Positions 16,703 through 28,833 of a DNA stretch of 64,000 nt are shown here, piece after piece. Numbering within the stretch: the stretch's first letter is position 1; the number at the start of each line of letters is the position of its first letter. Source of the stretch: Novosphingobium olei (GTDB lineage Bacteria > Pseudomonadota > Alphaproteobacteria > Sphingomonadales > Sphingomonadaceae); contig NZ_JABBGM010000001.1 in the NCBI RefSeq assembly GCF_012927405.1, forward strand, positions 254,001-318,000, written 5' to 3'. Position numbers and translations under genes: made by a program. Below the pieces are notes generated by a model, which was not told the origin of the DNA, made no database searches, and was given only the letters and a program-made list of their open reading frames with translations.

Positions 16703-17512
16703 ATGCCGTTGCCATCTTTTGCCATCATCATCCCTGCGCGCTACGCGTCGAGCCGCTATCCCGGTAAACCGCTTGTCGCGCTGCGAGGCGCGAATGGGGA
16801 GGCGAAGACGCTGATCCGTCGCAGCTGGGAATGTGCCACGGCGGTTGAAGGTTGCACCGGTGTCTGGGTTGCAACCGACGATGACCGGATTGCTGACGAG
16901 GTGCGCAGCTTCGGCGGCAACGTCGTGATGACAGATTTGGGCTGTGCCAACGGCACCGAACGCTGTGCCGATGCCATCGCTCGGCTTGGTGACGTTGCTG
17001 AAGTGATCGTGAATTTGCAGGGCGATGCGCCGCTCTCGCCTGCGCATATCGTGCGCGACATGGTGGCAACTCTCGCCGCAGATCCGGCGCTGACCATGGT
17101 GACTCCGGCCGTTCGCTGTTCGCGAACGACCTACGCCCATCTCGCTGCCGATGCCGCCGAAGGGCGTGTCGGCGGCACGACGGTCGTATCCACCCGGAAC
17201 AACCGGGCGCTCTACTTCTCGAAGCGCCTTATTCCCTACCTTCCGGTGGCAGCGGCAGAGGAGGAATTTCCGCCGATCAGCCTGCACCTGGGTCTTTATG
17301 CCTACCGCCCGCAGGCCCTGCGCGATTACAAGGCCGCATCGGCAAGCGCGCTTGAGCAGCTAGAAGGACTTGAGCAGTTGCGCTTCCTCGATCTGGGCCT
17401 TGCGGTCGGCCTGGTGCATCTCGATCCGCTGACCTGGGACGCCATCGAGCTGAACAATCCGAGCGATGTCCCTTCGATCGAGCGGATCCTAGCCGAACGC
17501 GGCATGGATTAA
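16703..17512 (+). CDS. kdsB: 3-deoxy-manno-octulosonate cytidylyltransferase (CMP-Kdo synthetase)
   Basis: This 269-residue enzyme activates Kdo with CTP to CMP-Kdo, the donor for the Kdo transferases. Family motifs are IIPARYASSRYPGKPL at the N-terminus, VATDDDRI, NLQGDAPL, and HLGLYAYR with EQLEGLEQLRFLD near the C-terminus. In many KdsB proteins the central motif is NVQGDEP; here it is NLQGDAP. This feature is shared with some capsule-type (KpsU) enzymes or with alphaproteobacterial paralogues. The ATG at 16703 gives the full N-terminus. It is co-directional with kpsF and convergent with kdsA. Confidence 0.93.
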   Translation: MPLPSFAIIIPARYASSRYPGKPLVALRGANGEAKTLIRRSWECATAVEGCTGVWVATDDDRIADEVRSFGGNVVMTDLGCANGTERCADAIARLGDVAEVIVNLQGDAPLSPAHIVRDMVATLAADPALTMVTPAVRCSRTTYAHLAADAAEGRVGGTTVVSTRNNRALYFSKRLIPYLPVAAAEEEFPPISLHLGLYAYRPQALRDYKAASASALEQLEGLEQLRFLDLGLAVGLVHLDPLTWDAIELNNPSDVPSIERILAERGMD

Positions 17513-17567
17513 GGTAGGCGAAGCTGCCTCGAAAGCGGAGGCGCAGATCGGCTCGCCGGCTGAATCC

Positions 17568-19932
<2,365 letters not shown>

Positions 19933-19936
<4 letters not shown>

Positions 19937-21063
19937 GCCCACTGCTCCAGCACCTTCCGTATCCGTTCGCACGCCTGGCCATCTCCATAGGGGTTGTGCG
20001 CAAAAGCCATGCGCCGATAGATGTCTTCGTCCTCGAGCAGTTCGCTCACGCCATCGACGATCTGGTCGATGCTGGTGCCGACCAGCCTGACCGTCCCGGC
20101 GCCGACCGCCTCGGGCCGCTCGGTGGTTTCGCGCATCACCAGCACCGGCTTGCCCAGCGCCGGGGCCTCTTCCTGGATACCACCCGAATCAGTCAGGATC
20201 AGGTGGCTCCGCGCCATCAAGGACACGAATGGCACGTATTCCTGCGGCTCGATCAGGTGGACGTTGCCTTTTCCAGCCAGGATCCGGCCGACCGGATCGC
20301 GCACCTGCGGGTTGAGATGCACTGGGTAGACGAAATCGACATCGGGATGCCGCGCCGCCAGCTGCGAGATGGCCTCGCAGATGCGTTCGAATCCGTCGCC
20401 GAAGTTTTCGCGTCGGTGCCCAGTGATCAGCACGGACCGCGCGTTCTCGCGCAGCAATCCCGAAAACCGGGAGGAGGCCTGCGCGGCAAGCGCGGCATCG
20501 GCTTCGAGCCGATTCTTGATGATCAGCAGCGCATCGATGACCGTGTTGCCGGTGACGTGGATGTCCGCGGCCGAGACGTTTTCTGCGAGCAGGTTGTCGC
20601 GCGACCTTTCCGTCGGCGCGAAGTGCAGGCTGGCGAGCGCGCCGGTCAGCTTGCGGTTCGCCTCTTCGGGCCAGGGCGAATAGAGGTTGCCCGTGCGCAG
20701 CCCCGCTTCGACATGGCCCACCGGGATCTGCTGGTAGAAACAGGTGAGCGTGGTGGCAAAGGTCGTCGAGGTGTCTCCATGGACCAGCACGATATCGGGG
20801 CGAAAGTCGGCCAGCGGTTCCGCCATCCGGTTCAGGATCGCGCTGGTAATGCCCGAAAGCGTCTGGCCCGGCTTCATTATGTCGAGATCGTAGTGCGGCA
20901 CGATGTCGAAGATCGCCAGCACCTGGTCCAGCATTTCGCGATGTTGCGCCGTCACGCAGACGCGCGTCTCGAATCCCGCCGTGCCCGACAGCGCCCGAAC
21001 CAGCGGCGCCATCTTGATCGCCTCTGGGCGAGTTCCGAAAACGATAAGGACTTTCAATGGCAT
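19933..21063 (-). CDS. wecB: UDP-N-acetylglucosamine 2-epimerase (non-hydrolysing)
   Basis: This 376-residue GT-B-fold enzyme converts UDP-GlcNAc to UDP-ManNAc. It begins [18 protein letters not shown]. It then shows [43 protein letters not shown], and the allosteric or active-site segment [22 protein letters not shown]. The length is typical. The downstream wecC gene overlaps its stop by four bases, so the two make UDP-ManNAcA together. It is the first gene of the minus-strand wecBC-kdsA run. Confidence 0.95.
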
Positions 21064-21200
21064 AGGGCTTGGACGACTCGCGCGTTAACGGCAGCCTGAT
21101 AGAGGATTAGTGTTAAATCCTCGGAAAGCCGCGGTTTACTTTGCGTCGATTTTCGTCTGCCCCTCGCGATTGGAGCGCGGGCGGGGCCAGCGGTCCGCGA

Positions 21201-22276
21201 TCAGCCCGCGCCCGGCACCGTGAAATCGTGAATGTGGATCACACCCACCGGCCGGCCAAGATCTTCCCAATCGAAGGCGCTGTTGCCGGTGTCCACCACG
21301 AACAGCGCGGTTATCTTGCTTTCGGCGAGGACGGCCAGCGCATCGCCTGCCCGCGCGGCGATCGAAATGGTCTTGGGATTGCGCGTCATCACGTCGGCCG
21401 CGCAGGATGTCAGCAACGTGTCGACATGGCGCCTCAGGTCGCCGTCCGTGATGACCCCGATCAGGCGGCCATCGCCATCGATCACGCCGGCAATGCCGAG
21501 GCTCTTCTCGGTCATCGTCACCAGCACGTCGCGCATCGGCTGGTCGGGCGGAACCAGCGCCATGTGGTCCGCGCCGCGCATCACGTCGGTCACCGGCATC
21601 AGCCGCGCACTGATTGCGCCACCCGGGTGCAGCGCCTGCAAACCTTCGCGCGTCACGCCGCGCACCTGCATCGTCGTGATCGCCAGCGCGTCGCCAAGCG
21701 CCGCGGTCAGCGTAGTGGAGGTGGTGGGGGCAATGTTGGCCGGGCAGGCTTCCCGTGCCTTGGGCAGCAGCAGTCGCACGTCTGCGCGGCGCATCACCAA
21801 TGTATCGACCGCCGAAGCAATACCGATGACCTTGCAGCCCAGTTTCGTCGCATGAGCCAGGATAGGGCGCAGTTCGGCAGTATTGCCTGAATTGGAGATC
21901 GCAAGAAGCGTGTCGCCGGCTACGATCATGCCAAGGTCGCCATGCGCTGCCTCTGCCGGGTGGATGAAGATCGCCGGCGTGCCCGTCGCGGCAAAGGTCG
22001 CTGCGATCTTGCGACCGATGTGTCCCGACTTGCCCATTCCGGTGACCACAACGCGCATCGACGTAGCAAGGATCAGGCGTACGGCTTCCGCGAAACTCTC
22101 GTCCAGCAGGTTGAAAGTCTGTCCAATGCCTTCGCTTCGGTCTGAATGACCGAACGTCCCCGGCTGATGAGTTCCACTGATGTCTGGGGAAGCTTTGCAG
22201 TAAATTTCTGGTCGTCTGGTGAAGGATCAGACTTTGCCGTATCCCGGTTTCTAGCCTGATTCAGCAGATTGCCCAT
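21201..22276 (-). pseudogene. Second kpsF/kdsD copy, interrupted by a -1 frameshift near 22111-22117
   Basis: The downstream frame (21201-22058) encodes most of an arabinose 5-phosphate isomerase: VTGMGKSGHIGRKIAATFAA, ISNSGNTAEL, NIAPTTSTT, two CBS domains and GVIHIHDF. The missing N-terminal helices are in another frame (from ATG 22276), reading ISRGRSVIQTEAKALDRLS, which matches the N-terminus of the intact copy. The frames join if one base is restored around 22111-22117: LDRLS then continues as NLLDESFAEAVRLILA. The ATG at 22058 would give an N-terminally truncated SIS protein. It is either a recent pseudogene or a base-calling error. No convincing slippery heptamer is present. Confidence 0.8.
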
Positions 22277-22367
22277 CGCAGTACTGTCCGTGGTTAACAA
22301 ATTACCGCCAATTTAAGACACAACTTTCGCTGCAATGCAACAAGATAGATTTCGGTATGGTTCCAAA

Positions 22368-22380
22368 CCTTACAGTAAGG
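22368..22380. repeat. 13-bp perfect palindrome between phyH-like gene and kpsF copy
   Basis: CCTTACAGTAAGG is a perfect dyad with a central A. It lies in an AT-rich 144-bp gap downstream of the phytanoyl-CoA dioxygenase-like gene and upstream of the interrupted kpsF copy. It could be a regulator site or part of a weak terminator. Confidence 0.4.
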
Positions 22381-22420
22381 ATGATATTTTTAAACCATCC
22401 CAAACGGACCCTTTCGCCGT

Positions 22421-23458
22421 CTACCCTCCGTCGAACGGATTGCGCGGGCCGACATCCTGCCAGGGCTGGCCGATCCAGCGCGACACCAAATCGCGCCCCT
22501 TCCAGTAGGCGTTGACGCGCCGCGAATTGATCGCCTGCGCCGCAGCATAGTCCGGCATGCCCGCCGGCACGAAAGGGTTGCCGCGCGAATAGGCCCAGAT
22601 CTCGGTGCGGCGGGAAGGGCGCACCGATGGCCCGCGCGCATGGAAGCCGAACGTGTCGGCCACCACCAGCGTGTTGGCGGGCACGGCAAAGCGCATCGGC
22701 CCCGGCAGGCCCATTTCGGCAAGGTCATCCTCCTGCACCCGGAACGAACCGCGCGCGGTAAGCCGTTCGGCTTCGGGCGCCGCAAGGCTCATGCGCTTTT
22801 CCCAGGCGAGCCGCTGTTCGGTCAACCGGTGCGAGCCGGGAACATAAGTCAGCGGCCCTTCGTCCTCCGGCACGTCGTCGAGGAACAGCCAAGCCTTGGC
22901 CGAGGGTTGGAACGCATCGGCATGCAGTCGCAGTTGCGGGTCGGTCTGCGCGGTCCGCTCTCCATCGCCACGACGCGCCAGGATGGTCTGGACGTACGAG
23001 ACGGGCTCGACATCGAAGCTCGAGACATAGCGGATCAGCGCCTGCCATTCGGGATGCAGCGATAGCGCGCGCAGTTCGGGGATTGCCGCCAGCAGCGCCG
23101 GATCGAGCGCAAAACGGCGCGTCACCGCATCGCCCTGCACCATGTCGCGGCATGGCCCCTGCCACGCGGCCAGGCCTTCGTGAAGGCGCGCGAACACCGC
23201 CGGCGGCAGGAAGTTGCGGCGCATGACGAAGCCGTCGCGGGCAAACGCCTCGCGGTCTTCGGCCCTTACGCGCGGAGCGACGCGCGCGCGCCGTCGGGCG
23301 GCCATGGCGTGCGCGGCACGTACCCTCGCCACGTGCAGACCCGCCTCGTTCAGCCGTCGCGATCCGATCAAGGGGTGGTCGATGAAGCTCTTGGCCCCGG
23401 TTGCCAGCGTGGCGGTCCACCATGGCATCAGCAGTATCGTTCGCAAAAGACCGGTCAT
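22421..23458 (-). CDS. Phytanoyl-CoA dioxygenase family (Fe(II)/2-oxoglutarate) protein
   Basis: This 345-residue protein has the PhyH fold. The start region is hydrophobic and basic, and residues 70-90 read FARDGFVMRRNFLPPAVF. The iron facial triad is visible as HADAF (His-x-Asp) and the distal His in ADTFGFHARG, followed by arginine-rich 2-oxoglutarate-binding segments. FLDDVPEDEGPLTYVPGSH is typical of the family. Members hydroxylate lipids, sugars or small metabolites. The gene is isolated between capsule-type genes and the intergenic repeat element. It may hydroxylate a glycan or lipid component, which is inference only. Confidence 0.83.
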   Translation of the reverse strand: MTGLLRTILLMPWWTATLATGAKSFIDHPLIGSRRLNEAGLHVARVRAAHAMAARRRARVAPRVRAEDREAFARDGFVMRRNFLPPAVFARLHEGLAAWQGPCRDMVQGDAVTRRFALDPALLAAIPELRALSLHPEWQALIRYVSSFDVEPVSYVQTILARRGDGERTAQTDPQLRLHADAFQPSAKAWLFLDDVPEDEGPLTYVPGSHRLTEQRLAWEKRMSLAAPEAERLTARGSFRVQEDDLAEMGLPGPMRFAVPANTLVVADTFGFHARGPSVRPSRRTEIWAYSRGNPFVPAGMPDYAAAQAINSRRVNAYWKGRDLVSRWIGQPWQDVGPRNPFDGG

Positions 23459-23540
23459 CGCGCGGTGATGCCCGCAGCATGGGTCCGGCGCAACGCGATT
23501 TGCCGCAGCTAACGGACTTTACGTCGCACAAGTCGATGGC

Positions 23541-23809
23541 CTAGGCGGCGTGGACAAATTCCACAGCGCCACGGCTGGAGGCAAAAAGCGCCAGCGCGAG
23601 AAGGCGAGGCGGAGCAATATCGGGAATATTGCGAGCCGAGCCGACGCTGCGATGGCGCTTTTTGGTCCAGCCCCAAGGGGTTTCCCTGGTGAAGGCCCCG
23701 GCGGCGTCACTCGGCCTTGATGGAGGCCCACTCCACCTGCGGCCTCGCTCCTTGCCGGGGCCTTCAGCAGGGAAACCGTGGCGTTGCGGAATTTGTCCAC
23801 GCCGCCTAG
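23541..23809. repeat. 269-bp nested inverted-repeat (MITE-like) intergenic element
   Basis: Four inverted repeats are visible. The outer arms are 34 bases each (23541-23574 and 23776-23809) with two mismatches. Inside are a 16-base pair of arms (23581-23596 and 23650-23665, two mismatches), a perfect 7-base hairpin (GCAATAT 23614-23620 and ATATTGC 23626-23632), and a 24-base pair of arms (23679-23702 and 23754-23777, one mismatch). The whole gap between genes (23459-23865) holds nothing else. No transposase is present. The nested design suggests a non-autonomous element or a highly structured RNA. Open frames across it are artefacts. Confidence 0.8.
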
Positions 23810-23865
23810 AGCGGCCATGGCGTCGGCGCGCAATTCTCCAGCCCCGACGGGGACGGAGCGCATAC

Positions 23866-24891
23866 GTGGCGATACTCGTGACCGGCAACGCCGGCTTCAT
23901 CGGCTTTCACACCGCCAGGACCCTGCTCGAACGCGGCGACGATGTCGTCGGGCTCGACGTGGTGAACGACTACTACGATCCCGCGATCAAGGAAGCGCGC
24001 CTGCGCATCCTCGAGGAAACGGCGCGGCGCACCAATGCGTCCTACACCTTCGTGCGCGCCAATCTCGCCGATCGGGCGGTGGTCGAAGACACCTTCGCCC
24101 GCAACGATATCCGCAAGGTGGTCAATCTCGCGGCGCAGGCCGGAGTGCGTTATTCGATCGAGAACCCGCACGCCTATGTCGAAAGCAACATCGTCGGCTT
24201 CACCAACATCCTCGAAGCCTGTCGCCACGGCGGGGTAGAACACCTCGTCTATGCCTCGACCAGCTCGGTCTACGGCGCGAACAAGGCGATGCCGTTCAGC
24301 GAGCACGTCGGGGTCGACCACCCGCTGCAGTTCTATGCCGCGACCAAGAAGGCGAACGAGCTGATGGCGCACAGCTACAGCCATCTCTACCGCCTGCCGA
24401 CCACGGGCCTGCGCTTCTTTACCGTCTATGGACCGTGGGGGCGGCCAGACATGGCGCTGTTCCTGTTTGCCAGGAACATCATCGCCGGCAAGCCGATCGA
24501 TGTGTTCAACTATGGCAACCACACTCGCGATTTCACCTTCGTTACCGACATCGTCGAAGGCGTGATCCGGGCGCTGGACAAGCCGGCGCAGCCCGATCCG
24601 GCGTGGGATGCCCGCAACCCCGATCCGGCCACGAGCAATGCGCCCTACCGGATCTACAACATCGGCAACAACGCACCGGTCAAGCTGACCGAATATATTG
24701 AGGCGCTCGAAGAGGCGATCGGCCGCAAGGCGGAGCGCAACCTGCTGCCGCTTCAGGCGGGCGACGTTCCCGATACCTTTGCCGACGTTTCCGACCTGGA
24801 GCGCGATCTGGGCTACAAGCCGCGCACCAGCGTGCGCGACGGCGTTGCCGCCTTCGTCGACTGGTATCGCCAATATCACGGTCTTGCCTGA
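23866..24891 (+). CDS. NAD-dependent epimerase, UDP-glucuronate 4-epimerase type
   Basis: This 341-residue extended SDR starts [16 protein letters not shown] with the GxxGxxG cofactor motif. It continues with [36 protein letters not shown], the catalytic YAATK, and [18 protein letters not shown]. The R-Y-S and GPWGRPDMA segments are typical of UDP-GlcA to UDP-GalA epimerases of capsule loci. The GTG at 23866 has GGAGCG eight bases upstream. The longer frame reads through the inverted-repeat element and is not real. It would supply UDP-galacturonic acid for the surface polysaccharide. Confidence 0.9.
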   Translation: MAILVTGNAGFIGFHTARTLLERGDDVVGLDVVNDYYDPAIKEARLRILEETARRTNASYTFVRANLADRAVVEDTFARNDIRKVVNLAAQAGVRYSIENPHAYVESNIVGFTNILEACRHGGVEHLVYASTSSVYGANKAMPFSEHVGVDHPLQFYAATKKANELMAHSYSHLYRLPTTGLRFFTVYGPWGRPDMALFLFARNIIAGKPIDVFNYGNHTRDFTFVTDIVEGVIRALDKPAQPDPAWDARNPDPATSNAPYRIYNIGNNAPVKLTEYIEALEEAIGRKAERNLLPLQAGDVPDTFADVSDLERDLGYKPRTSVRDGVAAFVDWYRQYHGLA

Positions 24892-24933
24892 CGCTACCCG
24901 TCGCGGCGGGCGGCGTCAGCGCTGGTTCGCCGA

Positions 24934-25293
24934 TCAGGCGGCGCGCGTTGTCCGGCCCATCGCGCTCAGCGCGTTCTTCAGCGCATCGAGGCTTACCGGC
25001 TTGACCAGCAGCGGCGCATCGGGGGTTTCGTCGGTATCCTCGAGCGAAGCATGCCCGCTCAGGTAATAGAACGGCGTGCCTTGTTCCTGCAGCCTGCGGG
25101 CCACCGGCGCAGAAGTGGTGTCGCGCCCCAGCGAAAAATCGAGCAGCGCACAATCGATGGGGTTGCTGTCCAGCACAGCCAGCGCCTGATCGACAGTCGC
25201 GGCGGATGTGACGGATTCATGGCCCAGATCGGCGAGGCTTTCCTCGAGCAGCATGGCCAGCAAGGGTTCGTCTTCGACGACGAGTATCTTCAT
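24934..25293 (-). CDS. Single-domain response regulator (CheY-like)
   Basis: This 119-residue protein is a lone receiver domain: MKILVVEDEPLL with the acidic pocket (Glu7, Asp8, Glu9), the phospho-acceptor Asp52 in ALLDFSLG, the switch residue region FYYLSGHA, and the conserved lysine in LLVKPVSLDAL. There is no output domain, so it must act on a partner protein. The start at 25293 is preceded by AGGAAG; the longer form adds an unlikely N-terminus. No kinase gene is adjacent, so it is an orphan regulator. Confidence 0.9.
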   Translation of the reverse strand: MKILVVEDEPLLAMLLEESLADLGHESVTSAATVDQALAVLDSNPIDCALLDFSLGRDTTSAPVARRLQEQGTPFYYLSGHASLEDTDETPDAPLLVKPVSLDALKNALSAMGRTTRAA

Positions 25294-25456
25294 ATTCTTC
25301 CTAACCGGGCGAAAGCCCACCACGACTGTGGCCCCTTCCGGCCCTAAGCGGTATATCACAGTACACTATTGCTCAGGATATTAACCCGGTTTGGTCCGTT
25401 GCAGCAAACCGCACATCGCATTTTCCGCAGATTGAGTCCGATCCGGTCTGTTCAGA

Positions 25457-26266
25457 GTGAAAAAATCGTCTTCTCATAGTGAGTTGGTTCAGGCGGCCGA
25501 ACCCGATTCGTTTTCGGCGCCCAACGCCTTTGCCAGCGCGGACCAGTTGGGGCGACGCCCCCGCGCCGTGGCTTTTGCTCTTGTCGTCATCGTTCACTTC
25601 GGACTCGCGCTTATCGTGTTGCGCGGATTGAGCGCGGCAGGGTTGTTGCCCGAACCTGCGCGGTCGGTGCTGGTGGCAACCGATGTCGCGCTTGTCGAAC
25701 CCGCGCCCAGCCCCACGCCGACCCCAAGCGCAACGCCTGTGACCTCGCGGCAGGAGCAGGGCAGGGAGGGCGCAGCAGCGCGCAAGGCCAAGGCGACGCA
25801 GGTCGTCGCGCCAAAGCCCCGCCTGCCTGTATCCTCTCCGGTCAACGCCGCGCCGGCTGCCTCCACCGGCAACGATACCCGGTCAGGCGCCAGCGCGGCA
25901 GGCGATGCCACCGGGGGCGGTTCGGCCGGCGCCGGCACGGGCAGCGGTGGTACGGGCAATGGTGCGGGTGGACGGTATGTCGCCACGCGGCCAGTCAAGG
26001 TCGCCGGCGATATCACCTCGGCGCGCGATTATCCGCGCGAAGGGCGCGATGGCCGGATCGGGCGCAGCGTGGTGATCCTGCTGACGGTTGGAACCGATGG
26101 GCGGGTCGCCGGTTGCAGGGTCTATCGGCCCAGCGGCGATCCTTCCGCCGATGCCATCACCTGCAAGCTCGCCACGGACCGCTTCCGCTTCCGGCCGGCC
26201 CTCGATCAGAACGGTGTTCCCGTCGAAGCGACCTTCGGCTGGGAGCAGCGCTGGTTCGCGCCCTGA
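25457..26266 (+). CDS. TonB-like energy transducer
   Basis: This is a 269-residue protein. A short cytoplasmic N-terminus is followed by a single hydrophobic anchor (about residues 36-58, VAFALVVIVHFGLALIVLRG), a Pro/Ala/Ser/Gly-rich periplasmic spacer (residues 80-175), and a TonB C-terminal domain with VVILLTVGTDGRVAGCRV and FGWEQRW. TonB couples inner-membrane proton motive force to outer-membrane receptors. The start is a GTG without an obvious ribosome-binding site. ExbB and ExbD are not nearby. It is a different gene from the small anchorless TonB-domain protein at 694-1044. Confidence 0.85.
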   Translation: MKKSSSHSELVQAAEPDSFSAPNAFASADQLGRRPRAVAFALVVIVHFGLALIVLRGLSAAGLLPEPARSVLVATDVALVEPAPSPTPTPSATPVTSRQEQGREGAAARKAKATQVVAPKPRLPVSSPVNAAPAASTGNDTRSGASAAGDATGGGSAGAGTGSGGTGNGAGGRYVATRPVKVAGDITSARDYPREGRDGRIGRSVVILLTVGTDGRVAGCRVYRPSGDPSADAITCKLATDRFRFRPALDQNGVPVEATFGWEQRWFAP

Positions 26267-26439
26267 TTGCTGCACAAGCGAGCAATATGTCTTTTGTTTC
26301 AACCCTTGAAATGAAGGATAAATGCGACAAAATCTCCATGAGGAAGCCAAATCTTGCTGCATCGCGGCGCAACTGAATCGCGTTTGCGGCGTTTGGTTCA
26401 TCGTACGCACAGTTTCTGGACATTCGGGGCCTGCTATCG

Positions 26440-28833
26440 ATGACGATCGAACATCACATTGCTTTCGGCCGCCAGCGCCAGCTGACCGGCTCTGCGGCCG
26501 TTCTGCCTTTCTTTGCCGAATCGCCCGCCAACATCCCCCAGGCTGTCGCCCAGCCCCTGCGTCTGGCGCTGATCGGCGGGTTCCGCCCGCGCAAGTGCGG
26601 GATCGCCACCTTCACCACCGACCTGTTCGAACAGATCGGTCTGCATCGCAGTGACGTATCGGTCGATCTCCATGTGATCGACAGCCCCAGCGACCCGCAC
26701 GCCTATCCCGACGCGCGCAGCGTGATCCGCGCCGATTCGGTTGAGGACTACCGGATCGCCGCGCGCCGCATCAACGAAGACGGCGTGGATGCGGTCTGGC
26801 TTCAGCATGAATACGGCATCTTCGGTGGTGAGGCTGGCGACATGGTGCTCGATCTGATCGATCGAGTCGCCGCGCCGCTGATCGTCACGCTCCACACCGT
26901 CCTGGCGGAACCGAGCGCCGACCAGCGCCGCGTGCTTGATCACATCCTGCGTCGCGCCAGCCGGATCATGGTGATGAGCCGGCATTCCTGTGGGCTTCTC
27001 GCGCGGGAATATGGCGTCGATCCGGCGCGCATCGCGGTGATCCCGCATGGCGCCCCCGATCGGCCCTTCGGCCGCACCGAAGCCTTCAAGGCCCGCCTCG
27101 GCCTGTCGGATCGCCCGGTGATGATGACATTCGGCTTGCTGGGCCCGGGCAAGGGGCTCGAAACGATGATCGAGGCGCTGCCCGCGATCGTTTCGGAGCA
27201 TCCGCAAGCGATCTATCGGATCGTCGGCGCCACGCACCCCAACCTCGTCGCCAGCGAAGGCGAAGCCTATCGCGACCGCCTGGTCGCGCTCGCCGAAAAG
27301 CTTGGCGTTGCCGGCAACATCGTGTGGGACAACCGCTTCCTCGACACCGATGAACTGCTCGACGCGATCGAGGCTTGCGACATCTATGTCACGCCCTATC
27401 CCAACCTCCAGCAGTCGACATCGGGCACGCTCAGCTATGCCGTCGCGCTGGGCAAGGCGGTCGTGTCCACCCCTTACGTCCATGCGACCGAACTGCTGTC
27501 CGATGACGTCGGCATGCTCGTGCCGCCGCGTTCGGCAGACGCGCTGGCCGATGCGGTCAACGCGCTGCTCGGCGATCCTGACCGGCTTTCGGCGATGCAG
27601 CGCCGCGCCTACGCCCGCGGTCGCGAAACGATCTGGCCCCGCTTTGCCGAAGCCACCGCCGGCCTGGTCGAGGACGTGGCCGTCGCCAGCGTGAAGCCGG
27701 CCAACGTGCTTGCCACGCCCGGCTTTACCGGCGTACGGGCGATGAGCGACGATACCGGCATGTACCAGCATGCCATCGGCATCGTCCCCGATCGCCGCCA
27801 CGGCTACTGCATAGACGACAACGTCCGCGCGCTGATCCTGATGGGCGAGGCGGACGCGGTGCCGCTGGCCGAACGCCAGCGCTGGGCCACGGTCTACGCC
27901 TCCTTCATCCAGTATGCCTGGAACCCTGACGAGCGCCGCTTCCGCAACTTCATGGCGTTCGACCGGACGTGGTGCGAAAGCATCGGTTCGGAAGACAGCA
28001 ACGGCCGCACCCTGTGGGCGCTGGGCCACGCCATCGGCCACGCGCCCGATGCGGGCCTGCGGGCCTGGGCGCGCCAGTGGTTCGATATAGCCGCCGGCCC
28101 GCTGTCCGAGGTGTCCTATCCGCGCGCCACGGCCTTCACCATGCTCGGCGCGATCGAGGCGCTCAAGGTTCTGCCCGACGATGCACAGGCGCGGGACATC
28201 GTGCTGCGCGGCGCGGACATGCTGCACCGCCTGCTTCAGGCCGAGCGCCGGCCCGACTGGGCCTGGTTCGAAACCGTTCTCGGCTATGACAACCCGCGCA
28301 TGCCGCAGGCGCTGATCGAGGCGGCGCGGCTGATGGATCGGCCCGATTGGCTCGAAAGCGGGCTCGATTCGCTGCGCTTCATCTGCCGCCAGCAGATTTC
28401 CGCCAGCGGCCGCTTCCGCGCAATCGGGTCGGAAACCTTCCACCGCCCGTTCGAATCGATGCCGTTCGACCAGCAACCGCTCGAAGCCTGGGCTGCAATC
28501 GATGCCTGCGCCGTCGCCTGGGATGCGACTGGCGACAAGGCCTGGCTCGATCATGCGGAGGCTGCCTACCGCTGGTATCTTGGCGAAAACGACCGCGGCG
28601 TTGCTCTGGGCGATATCGCTTCGGGCCGTTGCCGTGATGGCATTACACCCCAGGGCGCGAACGAGAATTGCGGCGCGGAATCGATTCTGGCATTCCAGCT
28701 TTCATATTACGCGATGCAGGCGCTGGCCCGGCGCGCACGGCCAAGGGGCCGTCCGACCGAAACGGCACGAATCCTGGGGAGTGCACTTGTCGACCGACCG
28801 CAGCAGGACGCACACCAGCTTGCGAATTCTTGA
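26440..28833 (+). CDS. Glycosyltransferase family 4 fused to an (alpha/alpha)6-type glycan domain
   Basis: This 797-residue protein has two parts. Residues 40-430 are a GT-B enzyme: LIGGFRPRKCGIATFTTDLF, VWLQHEYGIFGGE, VIPHGAPDRPFG, FGLLGPGKGLETMIEAL and SGTLSYAVALGKAVVST. Residues 430-797 are a helical repeat region with RRHGYCIDDNVRALILM, EDSNGRTLWALGHAIG and YFAMQAL-like ends, resembling (alpha/alpha)6-barrel glycan enzymes. Its 3' end overlaps the GH130 phosphorylase gene by 47 bases, and ManC and ManA genes follow. A mannan- or mannoside-forming role is therefore likely. The fusion and the substrate remain uncharacterised from sequence. Confidence 0.82.
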   Translation: MTIEHHIAFGRQRQLTGSAAVLPFFAESPANIPQAVAQPLRLALIGGFRPRKCGIATFTTDLFEQIGLHRSDVSVDLHVIDSPSDPHAYPDARSVIRADSVEDYRIAARRINEDGVDAVWLQHEYGIFGGEAGDMVLDLIDRVAAPLIVTLHTVLAEPSADQRRVLDHILRRASRIMVMSRHSCGLLAREYGVDPARIAVIPHGAPDRPFGRTEAFKARLGLSDRPVMMTFGLLGPGKGLETMIEALPAIVSEHPQAIYRIVGATHPNLVASEGEAYRDRLVALAEKLGVAGNIVWDNRFLDTDELLDAIEACDIYVTPYPNLQQSTSGTLSYAVALGKAVVSTPYVHATELLSDDVGMLVPPRSADALADAVNALLGDPDRLSAMQRRAYARGRETIWPRFAEATAGLVEDVAVASVKPANVLATPGFTGVRAMSDDTGMYQHAIGIVPDRRHGYCIDDNVRALILMGEADAVPLAERQRWATVYASFIQYAWNPDERRFRNFMAFDRTWCESIGSEDSNGRTLWALGHAIGHAPDAGLRAWARQWFDIAAGPLSEVSYPRATAFTMLGAIEALKVLPDDAQARDIVLRGADMLHRLLQAERRPDWAWFETVLGYDNPRMPQALIEAARLMDRPDWLESGLDSLRFICRQQISASGRFRAIGSETFHRPFESMPFDQQPLEAWAAIDACAVAWDATGDKAWLDHAEAAYRWYLGENDRGVALGDIASGRCRDGITPQGANENCGAESILAFQLSYYAMQALARRARPRGRPTETARILGSALVDRPQQDAHQLANS

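Noticed and set aside
22100..22130. Programmed ribosomal frameshift in the second kpsF copy
   Set aside because: There is no convincing slippery heptamer or downstream stimulatory structure; a plain mutation or read error is simpler.
23519..23900. Short hypothetical proteins over the inverted-repeat element
   Set aside because: The frames are formed by the repeat arms and read across it in both directions, with no start signals.
26434..28554. A 706-codon open frame antisense to the GT4 fusion
   Set aside because: It has no recognisable domain and lies fully within the real gene on the other strand.
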